A stretch of 64,000 bases of DNA from Streptomyces sp. NBC_01197 (lineage in GTDB: Bacteria > Actinomycetota > Actinomycetes > Streptomycetales > Streptomycetaceae). Location: NCBI RefSeq assembly GCF_036010505.1, contig NZ_CP108569.1:4382001-4446000 (forward strand), in the 5' to 3' direction. The translations under genes and the position numbers were made by a program. Shown piece after piece: positions 1-9,125 of the stretch (within the stretch, counting starts at the first letter, position 1; the number at the start of each line of letters is the position of its first letter). The notes under the pieces were generated by a model. It had not been told where the DNA came from. It ran no database searches and was given only the letters and a program-made list of their open reading frames with translations.

Positions 1-876
1 CGACTCCTTGCGGCTCGGTCCGGCCGCCGCGAGCGTCGAGCCGTCCGGCGAGGTCATCAGCCGGACCAGGGTGCGCCGCCAGGCTTGGAGCATGATCACC
101 AGGAAGGCCGCCGCGATGGCGAGTTGGGCCACGGCCGCTCCGTACGAGCCGGCGCTCGCCGAGTCGACCGCGCCGATCGCCGAGGCCGGCGGCAGCCACC
201 GCACCACGTCCCCGGTCGGGTCGAGTGCGGAAAGTCCGCCGGCCCTGCCGAGCCGCTGCGCACCGAAGTTGACCGCCTGGATACCGATCGCGATCACCAG
301 ACCGCTCAGTACGGCCAGATCGCGGCCCTTGCGCGAGGTGAGCAGCCGCACGTTGGCGGCGGCCACCGTCCGCGCCAGCGCCACACAGCTCAGCACGGTG
401 AGCGGAACGGCGATGACGGCGGCCACCGCTGCCGCCGCGTTCGTCGCCACGGCGAAGGCGGAACCGACCGCCAGACAGAGCGTGAACAGCGGCCCGATGC
501 CCACCAGCGAGGCGGCGAGCAGGGCCCGTACGAGCGGTTGCGGGCGCAGCGGCAGCATCACCAGACGGCTCGGGTCCAGCGTCTCGTCCCCGCCGGGGAA
601 GAACAGCGGCATCGCCGCCCACCCCACCGCGAGCACGAGCATGAGGATGACCGTCAGGGTGGCCGCGTGCGGGTGGCCGTGCAGCAGGACGAGGCCGAGA
701 AGCAACAGCGCCGCGAAGAACAGGGAGCCGGCGACCGACGCGATGTACGCGGCCCTGCGGCCCGACGACTGGCGCAGGCCGTTGCGGAGCAGGGAGAGCT
801 TCAGCCCGATGAAGACGGCGGTGAGGGAGGGGGCGGGCCGCTGGGTGTCCGGGGCGGTGGCGGTCGTCGCGGTCAT
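1..876 (-). CDS. ABC transporter permease, partial (C-terminus outside window)
   Basis: Integral membrane subunit of an ABC transporter, probably an exporter. The gene starts at the ATG whose complement is at 874-876 and stays open to base 1, so about 292 residues are visible and the C-terminus is missing. Translation gives a polar N-terminus, then several hydrophobic stretches at roughly residues 50-95, 120-165 and 180-210. A segment near residue 100 reads FPGGDETLDPSRL, which I associate with actinobacterial ABC-2-type permeases. Its start overlaps the stop of the upstream ATPase gene (ATGA), so the two should be translationally coupled. The substrate cannot be inferred. Confidence 0.85.
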   Translation of the reverse strand, partial: MTATTATAPDTQRPAPSLTAVFIGLKLSLLRNGLRQSSGRRAAYIASVAGSLFFAALLLLGLVLLHGHPHAATLTVILMLVLAVGWAAMPLFFPGGDETLDPSRLVMLPLRPQPLVRALLAASLVGIGPLFTLCLAVGSAFAVATNAAAAVAAVIAVPLTVLSCVALARTVAAANVRLLTSRKGRDLAVLSGLVIAIGIQAVNFGAQRLGRAGGLSALDPTGDVVRWLPPASAIGAVDSASAGSYGAAVAQLAIAAAFLVIMLQAWRRTLVRLMTSPDGSTLAAAGPSRKES

Positions 877-1649
877 CGCGGGCTCCCGCCCAGCCAGTCG
901 AGGCTGTCCCCGGCGTGCCTGCCGTGCGCGCCGACCAGTTCGAGGAACGCCTCCTGGAGGGAAGGCGCGGTTCCGCGTACCTCGGCGAGCGGTCCCTGGG
1001 CGCGGATCCGGCCGCCCGCCATCACCGCCACCCAGTCGCAGAGCGACTCGACCAGCTCCATCACATGGCTGGAGAAGACGACCGTCGCGCCGGAGCGGGT
1101 GTAGCGCTCCAGCACGCCGCGGATCGTCTGCGCGGAGACCGGGTCGACGCCCTCGAACGGCTCGTCCAGGAAGAGCACTTCGGGGTTGTGCAGCAGCGCG
1201 GCGGCCAGCCCGATCTTCTTGCGCATCCCGGTCGAGTAGTCGACCACCAGCTTGTGCTGGGCGCCCGCCAGGTCGAGTACGTCCAGGAGTTGGGTGGCCC
1301 GCTTGTCGACCTCGGGGCCGGGCAGTCCGCGCAGCCGCCCGCTGTACGCGAGGAGTTCACGCCCCGACAGCCGCTCGAACAGCCGCAGTCCCTCGGGCAG
1401 TACGCCGATCCGGGACTTGACCGCTACGGGGTCCTGCCAGACGTCGTGGCCCGCCACTTCGACGGTGCCCTGGTCGGGCCTGAGCAGGCCCGTCACCATG
1501 GAGAGAGTGGTGGTCTTGCCCGCCCCGTTGGGGCCGACCAGGCCGATGAACTGGCCCGCGGGCAGATCGAGATCGATCCCGGCGACCGCGATCTGCTCCC
1601 CGAACCGCTTCCACAGTCCCTTAACCCGTACGGCTGCCTGGTCCGGCAT
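873..1649 (-). CDS. ABC transporter ATP-binding protein
   Basis: Cytoplasmic ATPase of 258 residues that drives the downstream permease. It has a Walker A motif GPNGAGKTT near residue 39, an ABC signature YSTGMRKK near 138, and Walker B VLFLDEP near 157. The H-loop histidine is in SSHVMEL near 194. Length and motif order fit the drug/lipid-exporter (CcmA-like) class. The stop codon overlaps the permease start by 4 bases. No regulator lies next to it, and the substrate is unknown. Confidence 0.93.
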   Translation of the reverse strand: MPDQAAVRVKGLWKRFGEQIAVAGIDLDLPAGQFIGLVGPNGAGKTTTLSMVTGLLRPDQGTVEVAGHDVWQDPVAVKSRIGVLPEGLRLFERLSGRELLAYSGRLRGLPGPEVDKRATQLLDVLDLAGAQHKLVVDYSTGMRKKIGLAAALLHNPEVLFLDEPFEGVDPVSAQTIRGVLERYTRSGATVVFSSHVMELVESLCDWVAVMAGGRIRAQGPLAEVRGTAPSLQEAFLELVGAHGRHAGDSLDWLGGSPR

Positions 1650-1775
1650 GGTGCAGCGCCTTTCGGAGTCCCAGCTCTTGCGCCCACCCTACGGTCGCTT
1701 GCCGCCCGGCCGGGCCCTGCATCCAGGACCCGGTTCCAGGCCGCCTGTGGCAATCAACTCGCTACCGGCTACCGG

Positions 1776-2474
1776 CTACCGGCTATCGGCTACCGGCCGG
1801 GTCTCCTGGCCGCAGGCGTACGCGAGGGGGCCGGTCAGCTCGTCCGCGTCGGGCAGCCAGCGGTTGGCGGCCGTCGGCCGCCGCGCCCACTGCACGGCCC
1901 CGGCGGCCCCGACCCGGGTGGGCGGCGCCGCGACGTAGTCGCCCTCGCCGCGGACCACCAGGTCGATCGTGGACGGCGCCCACCCCAGCCTCCGTACCAG
2001 ATCAGGTACTTTGGCCCCGGCGCCCGGCAGTACGAAGAAGAGCATCCGGCGGTGCGGCGTGCAGGTCACCGGGCCGAGTGTGACGTCCAGCCGTTCCATC
2101 CGGGCCAGCGCGAGGAAGCCCGCGGTCTCGGGGACGTCGATGGCGTCGAAGGTCCGTCCGGTCGGCAGCAGGATCGAGGCACGCGGCTGCTTGGACCACC
2201 GGGCGCGGGCGGCTGTGGCGCTGCCGGTGGCCTCGGCCGCCCAGTCGGGGCGCGTGGGGTGTGCGCCGGGCGCGGAGCACGCGACGTCACCGCAGGAGCA
2301 CCGCTCGACGCCTTCCCTCGCCTCCAGCCAGGTGCCGGGGAGCACGTCCCAGTGCCGTTCCTCCGCGTACCGTACGGCGCTGTCCAGCAGCAGTTCCGTG
2401 CGCTGCTGGGGGATCTGTGCGGCTTGCGTACCCGTGGTGGTCTCTTTCACGAACAGCTCAACTCCCGCCGTCAC
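1776..2474 (-). CDS. Bifunctional DNA primase/polymerase (PrimPol)-fold protein
   Basis: A 232-residue protein resembling the N-terminal PrimPol-like domain common in short Streptomyces proteins. Typical features are AVRYAEERHWDVLPGTW near the start, a cysteine-bearing stretch CSCGDVACSAPGAHP around residues 58-72, and WSKQPRASILLPTGRTFD followed by DVP around 95-115. In the full family these correspond to the nucleotide- and metal-binding core. No helicase domain is attached, and true polymerase activity is doubtful. The listed start is GTG at 2474. A second in-frame GTG at 2450 has GGGAG 11 bases upstream and is equally possible. The gene is divergent from the TPR regulator at 2710. Confidence 0.75.
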   Translation of the reverse strand: MTAGVELFVKETTTGTQAAQIPQQRTELLLDSAVRYAEERHWDVLPGTWLEAREGVERCSCGDVACSAPGAHPTRPDWAAEATGSATAARARWSKQPRASILLPTGRTFDAIDVPETAGFLALARMERLDVTLGPVTCTPHRRMLFFVLPGAGAKVPDLVRRLGWAPSTIDLVVRGEGDYVAAPPTRVGAAGAVQWARRPTAANRWLPDADELTGPLAYACGQETRPVADSR

Positions 2475-2709
2475 CTGGGGTTACGGGGTCAATACGCCGG
2501 GGAGAGCGGCGGTTTGACGGCATACGGGGCGCATGGAGGCATGGGCGGGGGCGCGCAGGCGAATGCACCCCCTGGAGCGGGTATCCCTCAGCGGGGTGTC
2601 AAGAAGAATGCCGGGATTACTCCCGTCTTTCACCGCATTCTCCCGACATTTCCCGGGCAGTGATCAACCCGACCGGATCAGTGATCGCCGCACGTATCAG
2701 GGGGTATTC

Positions 2710-4098
2710 ATGGCCGCCAGGCCTCTCGTCGCCCGTCAGCCCAATGAACGGCTTCAGGCACTCATCCAGGAAGCCGGCTGCTCCAACGCCGGACTCGCCC
2801 GCCGCGTCAACATGGTGGGGGCGGAGCGCGGTGTCGATCTCCGCTACGACAAGACGTCCGTCGCGCGATGGCTGCGCGGGCAGCAGCCGCGTGGCCGGGC
2901 GCCCGGCATCATCGCCGAGGCGCTGGGCCGCAAGCTCAGCCGTACGGTCACGATCGACGAGATCGGGATGGCCGACGGAAAGAACCTGGCCTCCGGGGTC
3001 GGGCTGCAGTTCTCGCCGACCGTGCTGGGCGCGATCGAGCAGGTCTGTGAGCTGTGGCGCAGCGACGTCGGGCGCCGTGACTTCCTCTCCGGGTCCACGG
3101 TCGCCGCGTCCGCGCTGGTCGAGCCGAGCCGGGACTGGCTGATCACCGGAGCGGATGCGCAGGTGGCGCGGGCCGCCGGGGCGCGGGTCGGGCTGTCCGA
3201 CGTCCAGGCGGTGCGGGCGACGACCGCCGCGCTCACGGAGCTGGACCACCGGTTCGGCAGCGGCCATGTGCGGCCGATCGTCGTCCACTACCTGAACAGC
3301 GTGGTGTCCGGGCTGCTGGCCGGTTCGTACCGCGACGGGGTGGGCCGCGAGCTGTTCGCCGCCGTCGCCAGGCTGACCGAACTCGCCGGGTACATGGCGG
3401 TCGACACCGGTCAGCCCGGACTCGCCCAGCGCTACTACATCCAGGCCCTGCGGCTGGCCCAGGCGGCGGGCGACCGCGGTTACGGCGGCTATGTGCTGGC
3501 CGCTTCGATGAGCCACCTCGCCGCGGAACTCGGCACCCCGCGCGAGATCGCGCAGCTCGCGCGGGCGGCTCAGGAGGGCGCGCGCGGGCGGGTCACGCCG
3601 CGCGCCGAGTCGATGTTCTACGCGGCGGAGGCGCGCGGCCACGCGCTGATGGGCGACGCACGGGCCGCCGAAGCGGTGGCGGGGCGGGCCCTGGCGGCGA
3701 TGGACCGTGCGGAGTCCGGTACGGACGCGGGCGACGACCCGGAGTGGATCGCCCACTTCGACGGCGCGTATCTGGCGGACGAACTGGCGCACTGCCACCG
3801 CGACCTGGGCCAGGGGGCGGCGGGCGCGAGCCGCGCCGAGGAGGCCCTGGCCGGCCTTCCGGAGACGAAGGCCCGCCGCCGGGGGATCGGTCTGGTCCTG
3901 CTGGCCACGGCGCAGCTCCAGCAGCGAGAGGTGGAACAGGCCTGCCGGGCGGGGACCCGCGCGGTGGAACTGCTGGGCACGGTGCGGTCGGGCCGGGGGG
4001 CGGACTACCTGGACGACCTGCGGGGGCGGCTGGAGCCGTTCGGGGAGGAGACGGTGGTCCGGGAGCTGGGGGCGCGGATGGACATCCTGGCGGCGTAG
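2710..4098 (+). CDS. HTH/TPR transcriptional regulator conserved in Streptomyces
   Basis: A 462-residue cytoplasmic regulator. Residues 1-60 form a helix-turn-helix-like segment (LIQEAGCSNAGLARRVN, then TSVARWLRGQQPRG). A linker follows, and from about residue 175 there are helical TPR-like repeats (ELAGYMAVDTGQPGLAQRYY, ALRLAQAAGDRGYGGYVL). I recognise a highly conserved Streptomyces family related to NsdA-like regulators of development and antibiotic production, but the exact member is uncertain. ATG 2710 is chosen because coding-like composition and family similarity begin there. The frame is open further upstream (ATG at 2533) over AT-richer, non-coding-looking sequence. Two AGTGATC half-sites lie just upstream (near 2659 and 2681). 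Confidence 0.85.
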   Translation: MAARPLVARQPNERLQALIQEAGCSNAGLARRVNMVGAERGVDLRYDKTSVARWLRGQQPRGRAPGIIAEALGRKLSRTVTIDEIGMADGKNLASGVGLQFSPTVLGAIEQVCELWRSDVGRRDFLSGSTVAASALVEPSRDWLITGADAQVARAAGARVGLSDVQAVRATTAALTELDHRFGSGHVRPIVVHYLNSVVSGLLAGSYRDGVGRELFAAVARLTELAGYMAVDTGQPGLAQRYYIQALRLAQAAGDRGYGGYVLAASMSHLAAELGTPREIAQLARAAQEGARGRVTPRAESMFYAAEARGHALMGDARAAEAVAGRALAAMDRAESGTDAGDDPEWIAHFDGAYLADELAHCHRDLGQGAAGASRAEEALAGLPETKARRRGIGLVLLATAQLQQREVEQACRAGTRAVELLGTVRSGRGADYLDDLRGRLEPFGEETVVRELGARMDILAA

Positions 4099-4425
4099 TG
4101 GCTCGGGCACCGGGGGAAGGGGAAGGGGGAAGGAGGCGGTGCGGACCGGTGCCCGCGATCGGAGAGCTGGGCACCGACCCGACCCGTTGTGGCCCGGCCC
4201 GACTCATCGACCTGTCCTGTGTGCGGGCTGTGGCAACCCGCGTACGGCAGGGGCGAGAACAAGCCACCCGCCCCGTACGCGCACCTCCACCGCCCCAAGA
4301 ACAGCGCCAGGCACCCCTCATGTGTTACATCGCACACCCCCATCCACCGCCCCGTGGCAGACGCGTCGATTCACCCGGTAGCGTGAACCGACGATTCCGT
4401 AGGTCCACGTGCAGTAGGAGTCCCG
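4099..4425. other. Gene-free interval
   Basis: 327 bases between the TPR regulator and the Q-rich membrane protein gene. No reading frame here has convincing coding character. The right end holds the ribosome-binding site AGGAG just before GTG 4426. I see no strong hairpin or repeat. Confidence 0.5.
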
Positions 4426-6033
4426 GTGACGCAGAACGGACAGGGCGACGAGCCGCAGCTTCCAGCTGTGCGGCGCGCGCACGAAGGTGTCGTACTGCCG
4501 TCCGACGGGAGTGGTCCGTGGATCCCGGAAGTCGCGGGCGAGCACACGATCCCGGCCGGTGGCCAGCCGTGGGGCCAGCCCTGGGGGCCCCAGGACGGCG
4601 GATCCCAGCCGCCCCAGCAGCAGCCTCCGCACATACCTCAGCAGCCGCACCAGCAGCAGTTGCCCCCGCCGCACCAGCAGCAGCAACTTCCGCAGCCGTA
4701 TCAGCAGCAGGCGCAGCAGCAACCGCAGCTCCAGCAGCCGCACCAGCAGCCGCAGTTCCAGCAGCCCATGCCGCAGCAGCAGCAGCAGCCGTACCAGCCG
4801 CAGCCGTACCAGCCGCAGCCGTACCAGCCGCTGCCCCCCGCCGCGCAGCCGTCCGGGCCGGGGCACAACCCCGCACACGGTTCACCGCAAACCCCTTCAT
4901 TCGCGCAGCCGTTGCCCCCCGAGGCCGTTCCGGGCGCGGGCGACAGCGACGCGACGCAGTTCATCGCCCCCGTCCCCACTCCGCCCGAGGGCCCGGCGGA
5001 GTCCACCCAGTACCTGGGCTACCACCAGCAGTCCGGGCCCGCCCCGGCCGCCCCCGGGTCGGACGCGGACCCCACGCAGTTCCTGCCGCCGGTCCCGCCC
5101 GCCCCCTCCGGCGCTCCCTATCGCATCAGACCTGGCGCCCCCGAGGACCGGCAGCCGCCCGCCGAGTTCGACAACCTGTTCCGTACGGACAACGCGGCGG
5201 GGCCGCAAGCCGCCGGTGAGACGCAGCAGTTGCCGCGCTTCGACGCCCAGCCCCCCTACGGCAACGCCCCGTACGGCGGCGGCGCCCCGCACAACGCCCC
5301 GCCCGGCAACGGCCCGTACGGCCGACCGCAGCAATCCGGCGCGCAGCCGCCGCAATACGCCCCGGAACCGTCCTCCCGGGCCGACGCCGGAACAGCCCGG
5401 CGCAAGTCCCGTACGCCGATCATCGCCGCTGTCGTCGTCGGCTGCGCCGTCATCGGCCTGGGCGCGGGTGCGCTGCTCAGCGGGGGCGGCTCGGGCAAGA
5501 AGGACGACACGCAGCCCGCGGGCGCCACATCGACCACCGGCTCGAAGGCGGCGCCCGAGGCGGCGAAGGATCCGGCGCAGCCGCAGGCCGTCGCGCTCGA
5601 CAAGCTGCTCGCCGACAGCAACAACAGCCGCTCAGCGGTGATCGCGGCGGTCGGCAACATCCGCTCCTGCCAGGACCTGCCGAAGGCGGCGTCGGACCTG
5701 CGCGGCGCGGCCAAGCAGCGCCACGCGCTGGTGACCCGGCTCGGCGCGCTCTCGGTCGACAAGCTGCCGGACCACGCCAAGCTGACCAGCGCGCTGACCA
5801 CGGGGTGGAACGCCTCGGCGACCGCCGACGAGCAGTACGCGGACTGGGCCCACGCCGTCGCGGCCAACGGCAAGAAGGAGTGCAAGCACGGCCACGCCAA
5901 GCGGACTCCGGCGGCCGGCCGCGGGGACGCGGCCAGTGGCCAGGCCACCGCGGCGAAGAAGCAGGCGTCCACCCTGTGGAACGCCATCGCGGACAAGTAC
6001 AGCCTGACGCAGCGCAGGGGCGACCAGCTCTGA
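4426..6033 (+). CDS. Q/P-rich single-pass membrane protein
   Basis: A 535-residue protein of unknown function. About residues 55-140 are a low-complexity tract of glutamine and proline with QQPHQQQ- and YQPQP-type repeats. A further proline-rich cytoplasmic region follows. One transmembrane helix lies near residues 328-350 (IIAAVVVGCAVIGLGAGALL) after a basic RRKSR stretch. The extracellular C-terminal domain (about 390-535) is helical and contains two cysteines (SCQDL, KKECKHG). The layout, a long intracellular tail with one helix and a small outer domain, is common for uncharacterised Streptomyces membrane proteins. The GTG start has AGGAG 5-6 bases upstream. Confidence 0.8.
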   Translation: MTQNGQGDEPQLPAVRRAHEGVVLPSDGSGPWIPEVAGEHTIPAGGQPWGQPWGPQDGGSQPPQQQPPHIPQQPHQQQLPPPHQQQQLPQPYQQQAQQQPQLQQPHQQPQFQQPMPQQQQQPYQPQPYQPQPYQPLPPAAQPSGPGHNPAHGSPQTPSFAQPLPPEAVPGAGDSDATQFIAPVPTPPEGPAESTQYLGYHQQSGPAPAAPGSDADPTQFLPPVPPAPSGAPYRIRPGAPEDRQPPAEFDNLFRTDNAAGPQAAGETQQLPRFDAQPPYGNAPYGGGAPHNAPPGNGPYGRPQQSGAQPPQYAPEPSSRADAGTARRKSRTPIIAAVVVGCAVIGLGAGALLSGGGSGKKDDTQPAGATSTTGSKAAPEAAKDPAQPQAVALDKLLADSNNSRSAVIAAVGNIRSCQDLPKAASDLRGAAKQRHALVTRLGALSVDKLPDHAKLTSALTTGWNASATADEQYADWAHAVAANGKKECKHGHAKRTPAAGRGDAASGQATAAKKQASTLWNAIADKYSLTQRRGDQL

Positions 6034-6134
6034 CAGCGGGGACGGCGGGGGAGGGGCCCGGACTGCCTGCCCCCGCGCCTGCCCACCTGTCGCACTGCGG
6101 CCCGGACTGCCTGCCCGCGCGCATTCCCGCTGCC

Positions 6135-7463
6135 TCACTCCGACAGTGACGCCTTCTCCAGCGTCGGCCCCACATCCACCGCGCCCTTCCGCAGCGCCAC
6201 CAGCCGCCCCCGGCGCACCACTTGGTAGGTCACCTGGTGGTTCACCAGCCGGGGGAAGTCCCGCGACGCCAGCATGTCCTGGAAGCGCCACCGCAGGGTG
6301 GGGGTGAGTCCGCCGGTCCGTACGGCGAGCCCGCCGTCGAGCGCCCCGGTCAGGTCGTCCGCCGTGATGTGGCCCTCGCCGAGCGACTCGATGACCTCCT
6401 TCAGCGCGGTGTACGCGATCCAGGTGGTCTGCACGCCGGCGTCGGCTGGGTCGATCCTGTTGTCGTTGAAGGCGTACTTGTCGATCACGTCGCGCATCGG
6501 CTGCCAGCGCGGATCTCCCGCCACCGGGTACCAGCCGGTGACGTACGCGCCTTCGTACGGCCCGTCCTTGCCGCCCGTGCTGTCGACCAGGCCCTGCCCG
6601 ACGCTGCCCAGCACCGAGGCGATCCGCACCTGCCGGCCCGGCCCGTCGGGCGGGCCGGCCCCCTCCTGCCGCCGGAACGAGTCGACGAACGTCTGCGTAC
6701 GGTCGCCGAGCACCGCACCCACACATCCGGTGCCGGTCCCGCTACCGGTCGTCCCGCCGCCGGAGGGCAGCGAACCCGGCCCCGTGCCCACGGCCCTGAG
6801 CGCCTCGGCGGCCTGCGCGCCGTACTCACTCGCGTCCTCGGTGGTGGGGATGTCCTTGGCCGGGCCCCGGCCGCCCTCCCCGAGACCGGTGTCGAGGAGG
6901 TTCGGCAGCTCGTCGCCGTCGACGGTCTCGGGCCTGACCAGCGCGACCCGGTCGCAGTCCCGGGCGAGCTGCCGCCCGCTGCCCGCGAGCAGGGACGCCT
7001 GGCCGCCGTTAACCGGGTAGGAGAGCGCGGAGTTGAACTCCTCGCTGGAGACGCCGTACCCGCCGATGTACGGGATGCCCGCCGCTTCGAGCGGCGGCAT
7101 GAACGACTGGCCGTAGAGGCTGTACGAGCCGACGACCGCGACCACGCCCTCCTTGACCGCCCCCTCGGCGCAGTTCCCGGCGCCGATCAGGTCGTTGTGG
7201 TCGTTGCAGGTGAGGACGCGGAGCCGGTGGCCGTTGATACCGCCCCTGGCGTTGACCCAGCGGGCGTAGGCGGCGGCCATGGCGGGCATCCCCGGCATAT
7301 TGGTCGCCCTGGTGGACTCGGGAGCCCAGGTCATGACGGTGACCGTGCCGCTGGACCCGCCCTGCTCCCCGGGCAGCGACCCACAGCCGGCGACCAGTGA
7401 GGAGGAGGCCCCGACTGCCGTGCAGAGCGCGAGGACGGTGAGGGAACGTCGCCAACCGGTCAT
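6135..7463 (-). CDS. Periplasmic-binding-type lipoprotein (branched-chain amino acid family)
   Basis: A 442-residue extracellular solute-binding lipoprotein of the type-1 periplasmic binding fold, similar to LivK-type receptors. It starts MTGWRRSLTVLALC, with a hydrophobic signal and lipobox LVAGC near residue 26. The binding domain has typical features: AAAYARWVNARGGINGH, VVGSYSLYGQSFMPPLEAAG, and late YTALKEVIESLGEGHITADD. The start at 7463 is chosen because the signal peptide begins there, although the frame stays open upstream. No permease or ATPase gene lies next to it, so it is either an orphan receptor or feeds a transporter encoded elsewhere. Confidence 0.85.
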   Translation of the reverse strand: MTGWRRSLTVLALCTAVGASSSLVAGCGSLPGEQGGSSGTVTVMTWAPESTRATNMPGMPAMAAAYARWVNARGGINGHRLRVLTCNDHNDLIGAGNCAEGAVKEGVVAVVGSYSLYGQSFMPPLEAAGIPYIGGYGVSSEEFNSALSYPVNGGQASLLAGSGRQLARDCDRVALVRPETVDGDELPNLLDTGLGEGGRGPAKDIPTTEDASEYGAQAAEALRAVGTGPGSLPSGGGTTGSGTGTGCVGAVLGDRTQTFVDSFRRQEGAGPPDGPGRQVRIASVLGSVGQGLVDSTGGKDGPYEGAYVTGWYPVAGDPRWQPMRDVIDKYAFNDNRIDPADAGVQTTWIAYTALKEVIESLGEGHITADDLTGALDGGLAVRTGGLTPTLRWRFQDMLASRDFPRLVNHQVTYQVVRRGRLVALRKGAVDVGPTLEKASLSE

Positions 7464-7585
7464 GGTCGGCAACCCTGCCGCGCCGCGGGTAACGCGGCGG
7501 TGGCCCGACCTCAACGCTGAGTGACGGCAGGGTGAATTACGGGGGTCCGGCAGACTCCGTCCGGCGGGAACGTACGATCGAAATC

Positions 7586-8080
7586 GTGCAAGGTTCCCCG
7601 AACGCTTCCCGCCGCGGCCGTCGCTCCACCACCATGGACGGCATGCCGTTGACTGACATGCCGTGGTGGCGCTGGCGCGCCAATGTGCGCTCCGCGCTGC
7701 ATATGCTCTCCGATCCGGCCTTCCACCAGGAGTGCTGGCTGGCGGGCCGTGCGGAGTACGGGGACATAACCGACGCCGTGTACCGGCTGGTCGAGGACAC
7801 CTGGCTCGACAACTGGTCCGCCGAGAAGTACGTCGGGACGGTCTTCCGGGACTCCGGCGAGGCCGCACTCGTGGACGTGGCCGTGCTCCGTGTGCTGCGC
7901 ATCATGCACCAGGTCGGGGCGGATGCTCCCGTATCGGTCTATATGGAGCACCATGGCTGGCCGGAGGCGGTACGCGCCGCCCGCGAGGCCCATGTCCGGC
8001 TGGCGACCGCCGACGGTGACGACCCCGATGTGGCGCCGCGCACCCTGGAAGTGCTCCGCATCGTGACCAGGGCCGCCTGA
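7586..8080 (+). CDS. SCO4402-family conserved protein
   Basis: A small cytoplasmic protein of 164 residues from the GTG at 7586. The core MPLTDMPWWRWRANVRSA and LVEDTWLDNWSAEKYVG matches what I know as the SCO4402 family, which is of unknown function. Its position directly before purU also fits the S. coelicolor order as I recall it. No catalytic motif is visible; it is helical and rich in tryptophan. The start is uncertain. ATG 7634 lacks a ribosome-binding site, and the frame is open back to 7532. GTG 7586 preserves the QGSPNASRRGRR leader that I believe is conserved. Confidence 0.8.
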   Translation: MQGSPNASRRGRRSTTMDGMPLTDMPWWRWRANVRSALHMLSDPAFHQECWLAGRAEYGDITDAVYRLVEDTWLDNWSAEKYVGTVFRDSGEAALVDVAVLRVLRIMHQVGADAPVSVYMEHHGWPEAVRAAREAHVRLATADGDDPDVAPRTLEVLRIVTRAA

Positions 8081-8108
8081 CGGCGGACGGTTGTGGCACC
8101 CTGCTGTC

Positions 8109-8960
8109 ATGACCGACCAGTACGTCCTCACGCTTTCCTGCCCGGACAAACAGGGCATTGTGCATGCCGTGTCGAGCTACCTGTTCATCACGGGGTGCAA
8201 CATCGAGGACAGCCAGCAGTTCGGGGACCGGGACACCGGCCTCTTCTTCATGCGGGTGCATTTCGCTGCCGAGCAGCCGGTGTCCCTGGAGAAGCTGCGC
8301 GCGAGCTTCGCCGCCGTGGGTGACGCCTTCGACATGGACTGGCAGCTGCACCGCGCCGATGACCGGATGCGGATCGTCCTGATGGTCAGCAAGTTCGGCC
8401 ACTGCCTGAACGACCTGCTCTTCCGGTCCCGTACGGGCGCGCTGCCCGTCGAGATCGCCGCTGTGGTCTCCAACCACCCGGACTTCGCCGAACTGGCCGG
8501 CTCGTACGGCATCCCCTTCCACCACATCCCGGTGACGAAGGACAACAAGGCGGCAGCCGAGGCGGAACTGCTCGACCTGGTCCGCAGGGAGAACGTCGAG
8601 CTGGTGGTGCTCGCCCGCTACATGCAGGTCATCTCGGACGACCTCTGCAAGGCACTGAACGGCCGGATCATCAACATCCACCACTCCTTCCTGCCGAGCT
8701 TCAAGGGTGCGAAGCCGTACCACCAGGCGCATGCGCGGGGCGTGAAGGTGATCGGCGCGACGGCGCACTATGTGACGGCCGACCTCGACGAGGGCCCGAT
8801 CATCGAGCAGGAGGTCGAGCGGGTGGACCACGCGGTCACCCCCGACCAGCTGGTCGCGATCGGTCGGGACGTGGAGTGCCAGGCGCTCGCGCGGGCGGTG
8901 AAGTGGCATGCGGAGCACCGGATCCTGCTGAACGGCCGCCGCACGGTGGTGTTCACGTAG
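8109..8960 (+). CDS. purU: Formyltetrahydrofolate deformylase
   Basis: Hydrolyses 10-formyl-tetrahydrofolate to formate and tetrahydrofolate, balancing one-carbon pools and supplying formate. It is 283 residues, normal for PurU. An N-terminal ACT regulatory domain (TLSCPDKQGIVHAVSSYL, residues 6-80) is followed by a formyl-transferase domain with MVSKFGHCLNDLLFR, the NIHHSFLPSF motif (catalytic histidine, near residue 198) and the aspartate of TADLDEGPIIEQ. The ATG at 8109 gives the expected N-terminus. The gene begins 28 bases after the SCO4402-family gene and may be cotranscribed with it. Confidence 0.97.
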   Translation: MTDQYVLTLSCPDKQGIVHAVSSYLFITGCNIEDSQQFGDRDTGLFFMRVHFAAEQPVSLEKLRASFAAVGDAFDMDWQLHRADDRMRIVLMVSKFGHCLNDLLFRSRTGALPVEIAAVVSNHPDFAELAGSYGIPFHHIPVTKDNKAAAEAELLDLVRRENVELVVLARYMQVISDDLCKALNGRIINIHHSFLPSFKGAKPYHQAHARGVKVIGATAHYVTADLDEGPIIEQEVERVDHAVTPDQLVAIGRDVECQALARAVKWHAEHRILLNGRRTVVFT

Positions 8961-8966
8961 GGCCTC

Positions 8967-9010
8967 TGTTCTCGTAGGACGCCGCCGTTGTTCTCGTAGG
9001 ACGCCGCCGT
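8967..9010. repeat. Perfect 22-bp tandem duplication
   Basis: The 22-mer TGTTCTCGTAGGACGCCGCC+GT occurs at 8967-8988 and again exactly at 8989-9010. It is followed by a short partial third copy (TCTCG). It lies just after the purU stop codon, in the 165-base purU/anti-sigma interval. Confidence 0.9.
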
Positions 9011-9037
9011 TCTCGTCCGGAACGGGCAGGCTGCCCG

Positions 9038-9076
9038 GAAGCCCTTGGGAAGCCCTTGGGAAGCCCTTGGGAAGCC
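9038..9076. repeat. 11-bp tandem repeat, 3.5 copies
   Basis: The unit GAAGCCCTTGG occurs three times head to tail (9038-9070), with a partial fourth copy to 9076. It sits between convergent purU and the anti-sigma gene. It does not form a clean terminator hairpin. Confidence 0.9.
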
Positions 9077-9125
9077 GTGGGGTAACGCCGATAGCATCGC
9101 GGCATCGCGTGAGCGCCCCGCCGCC

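Noticed and set aside
2617..4110. Minus-strand open frame of 497 residues opposite the TPR regulator
   Set aside because: It is a GC-driven shadow: rich in R, P, H and A, with no recognisable domain, while the plus strand has a clear conserved regulator.
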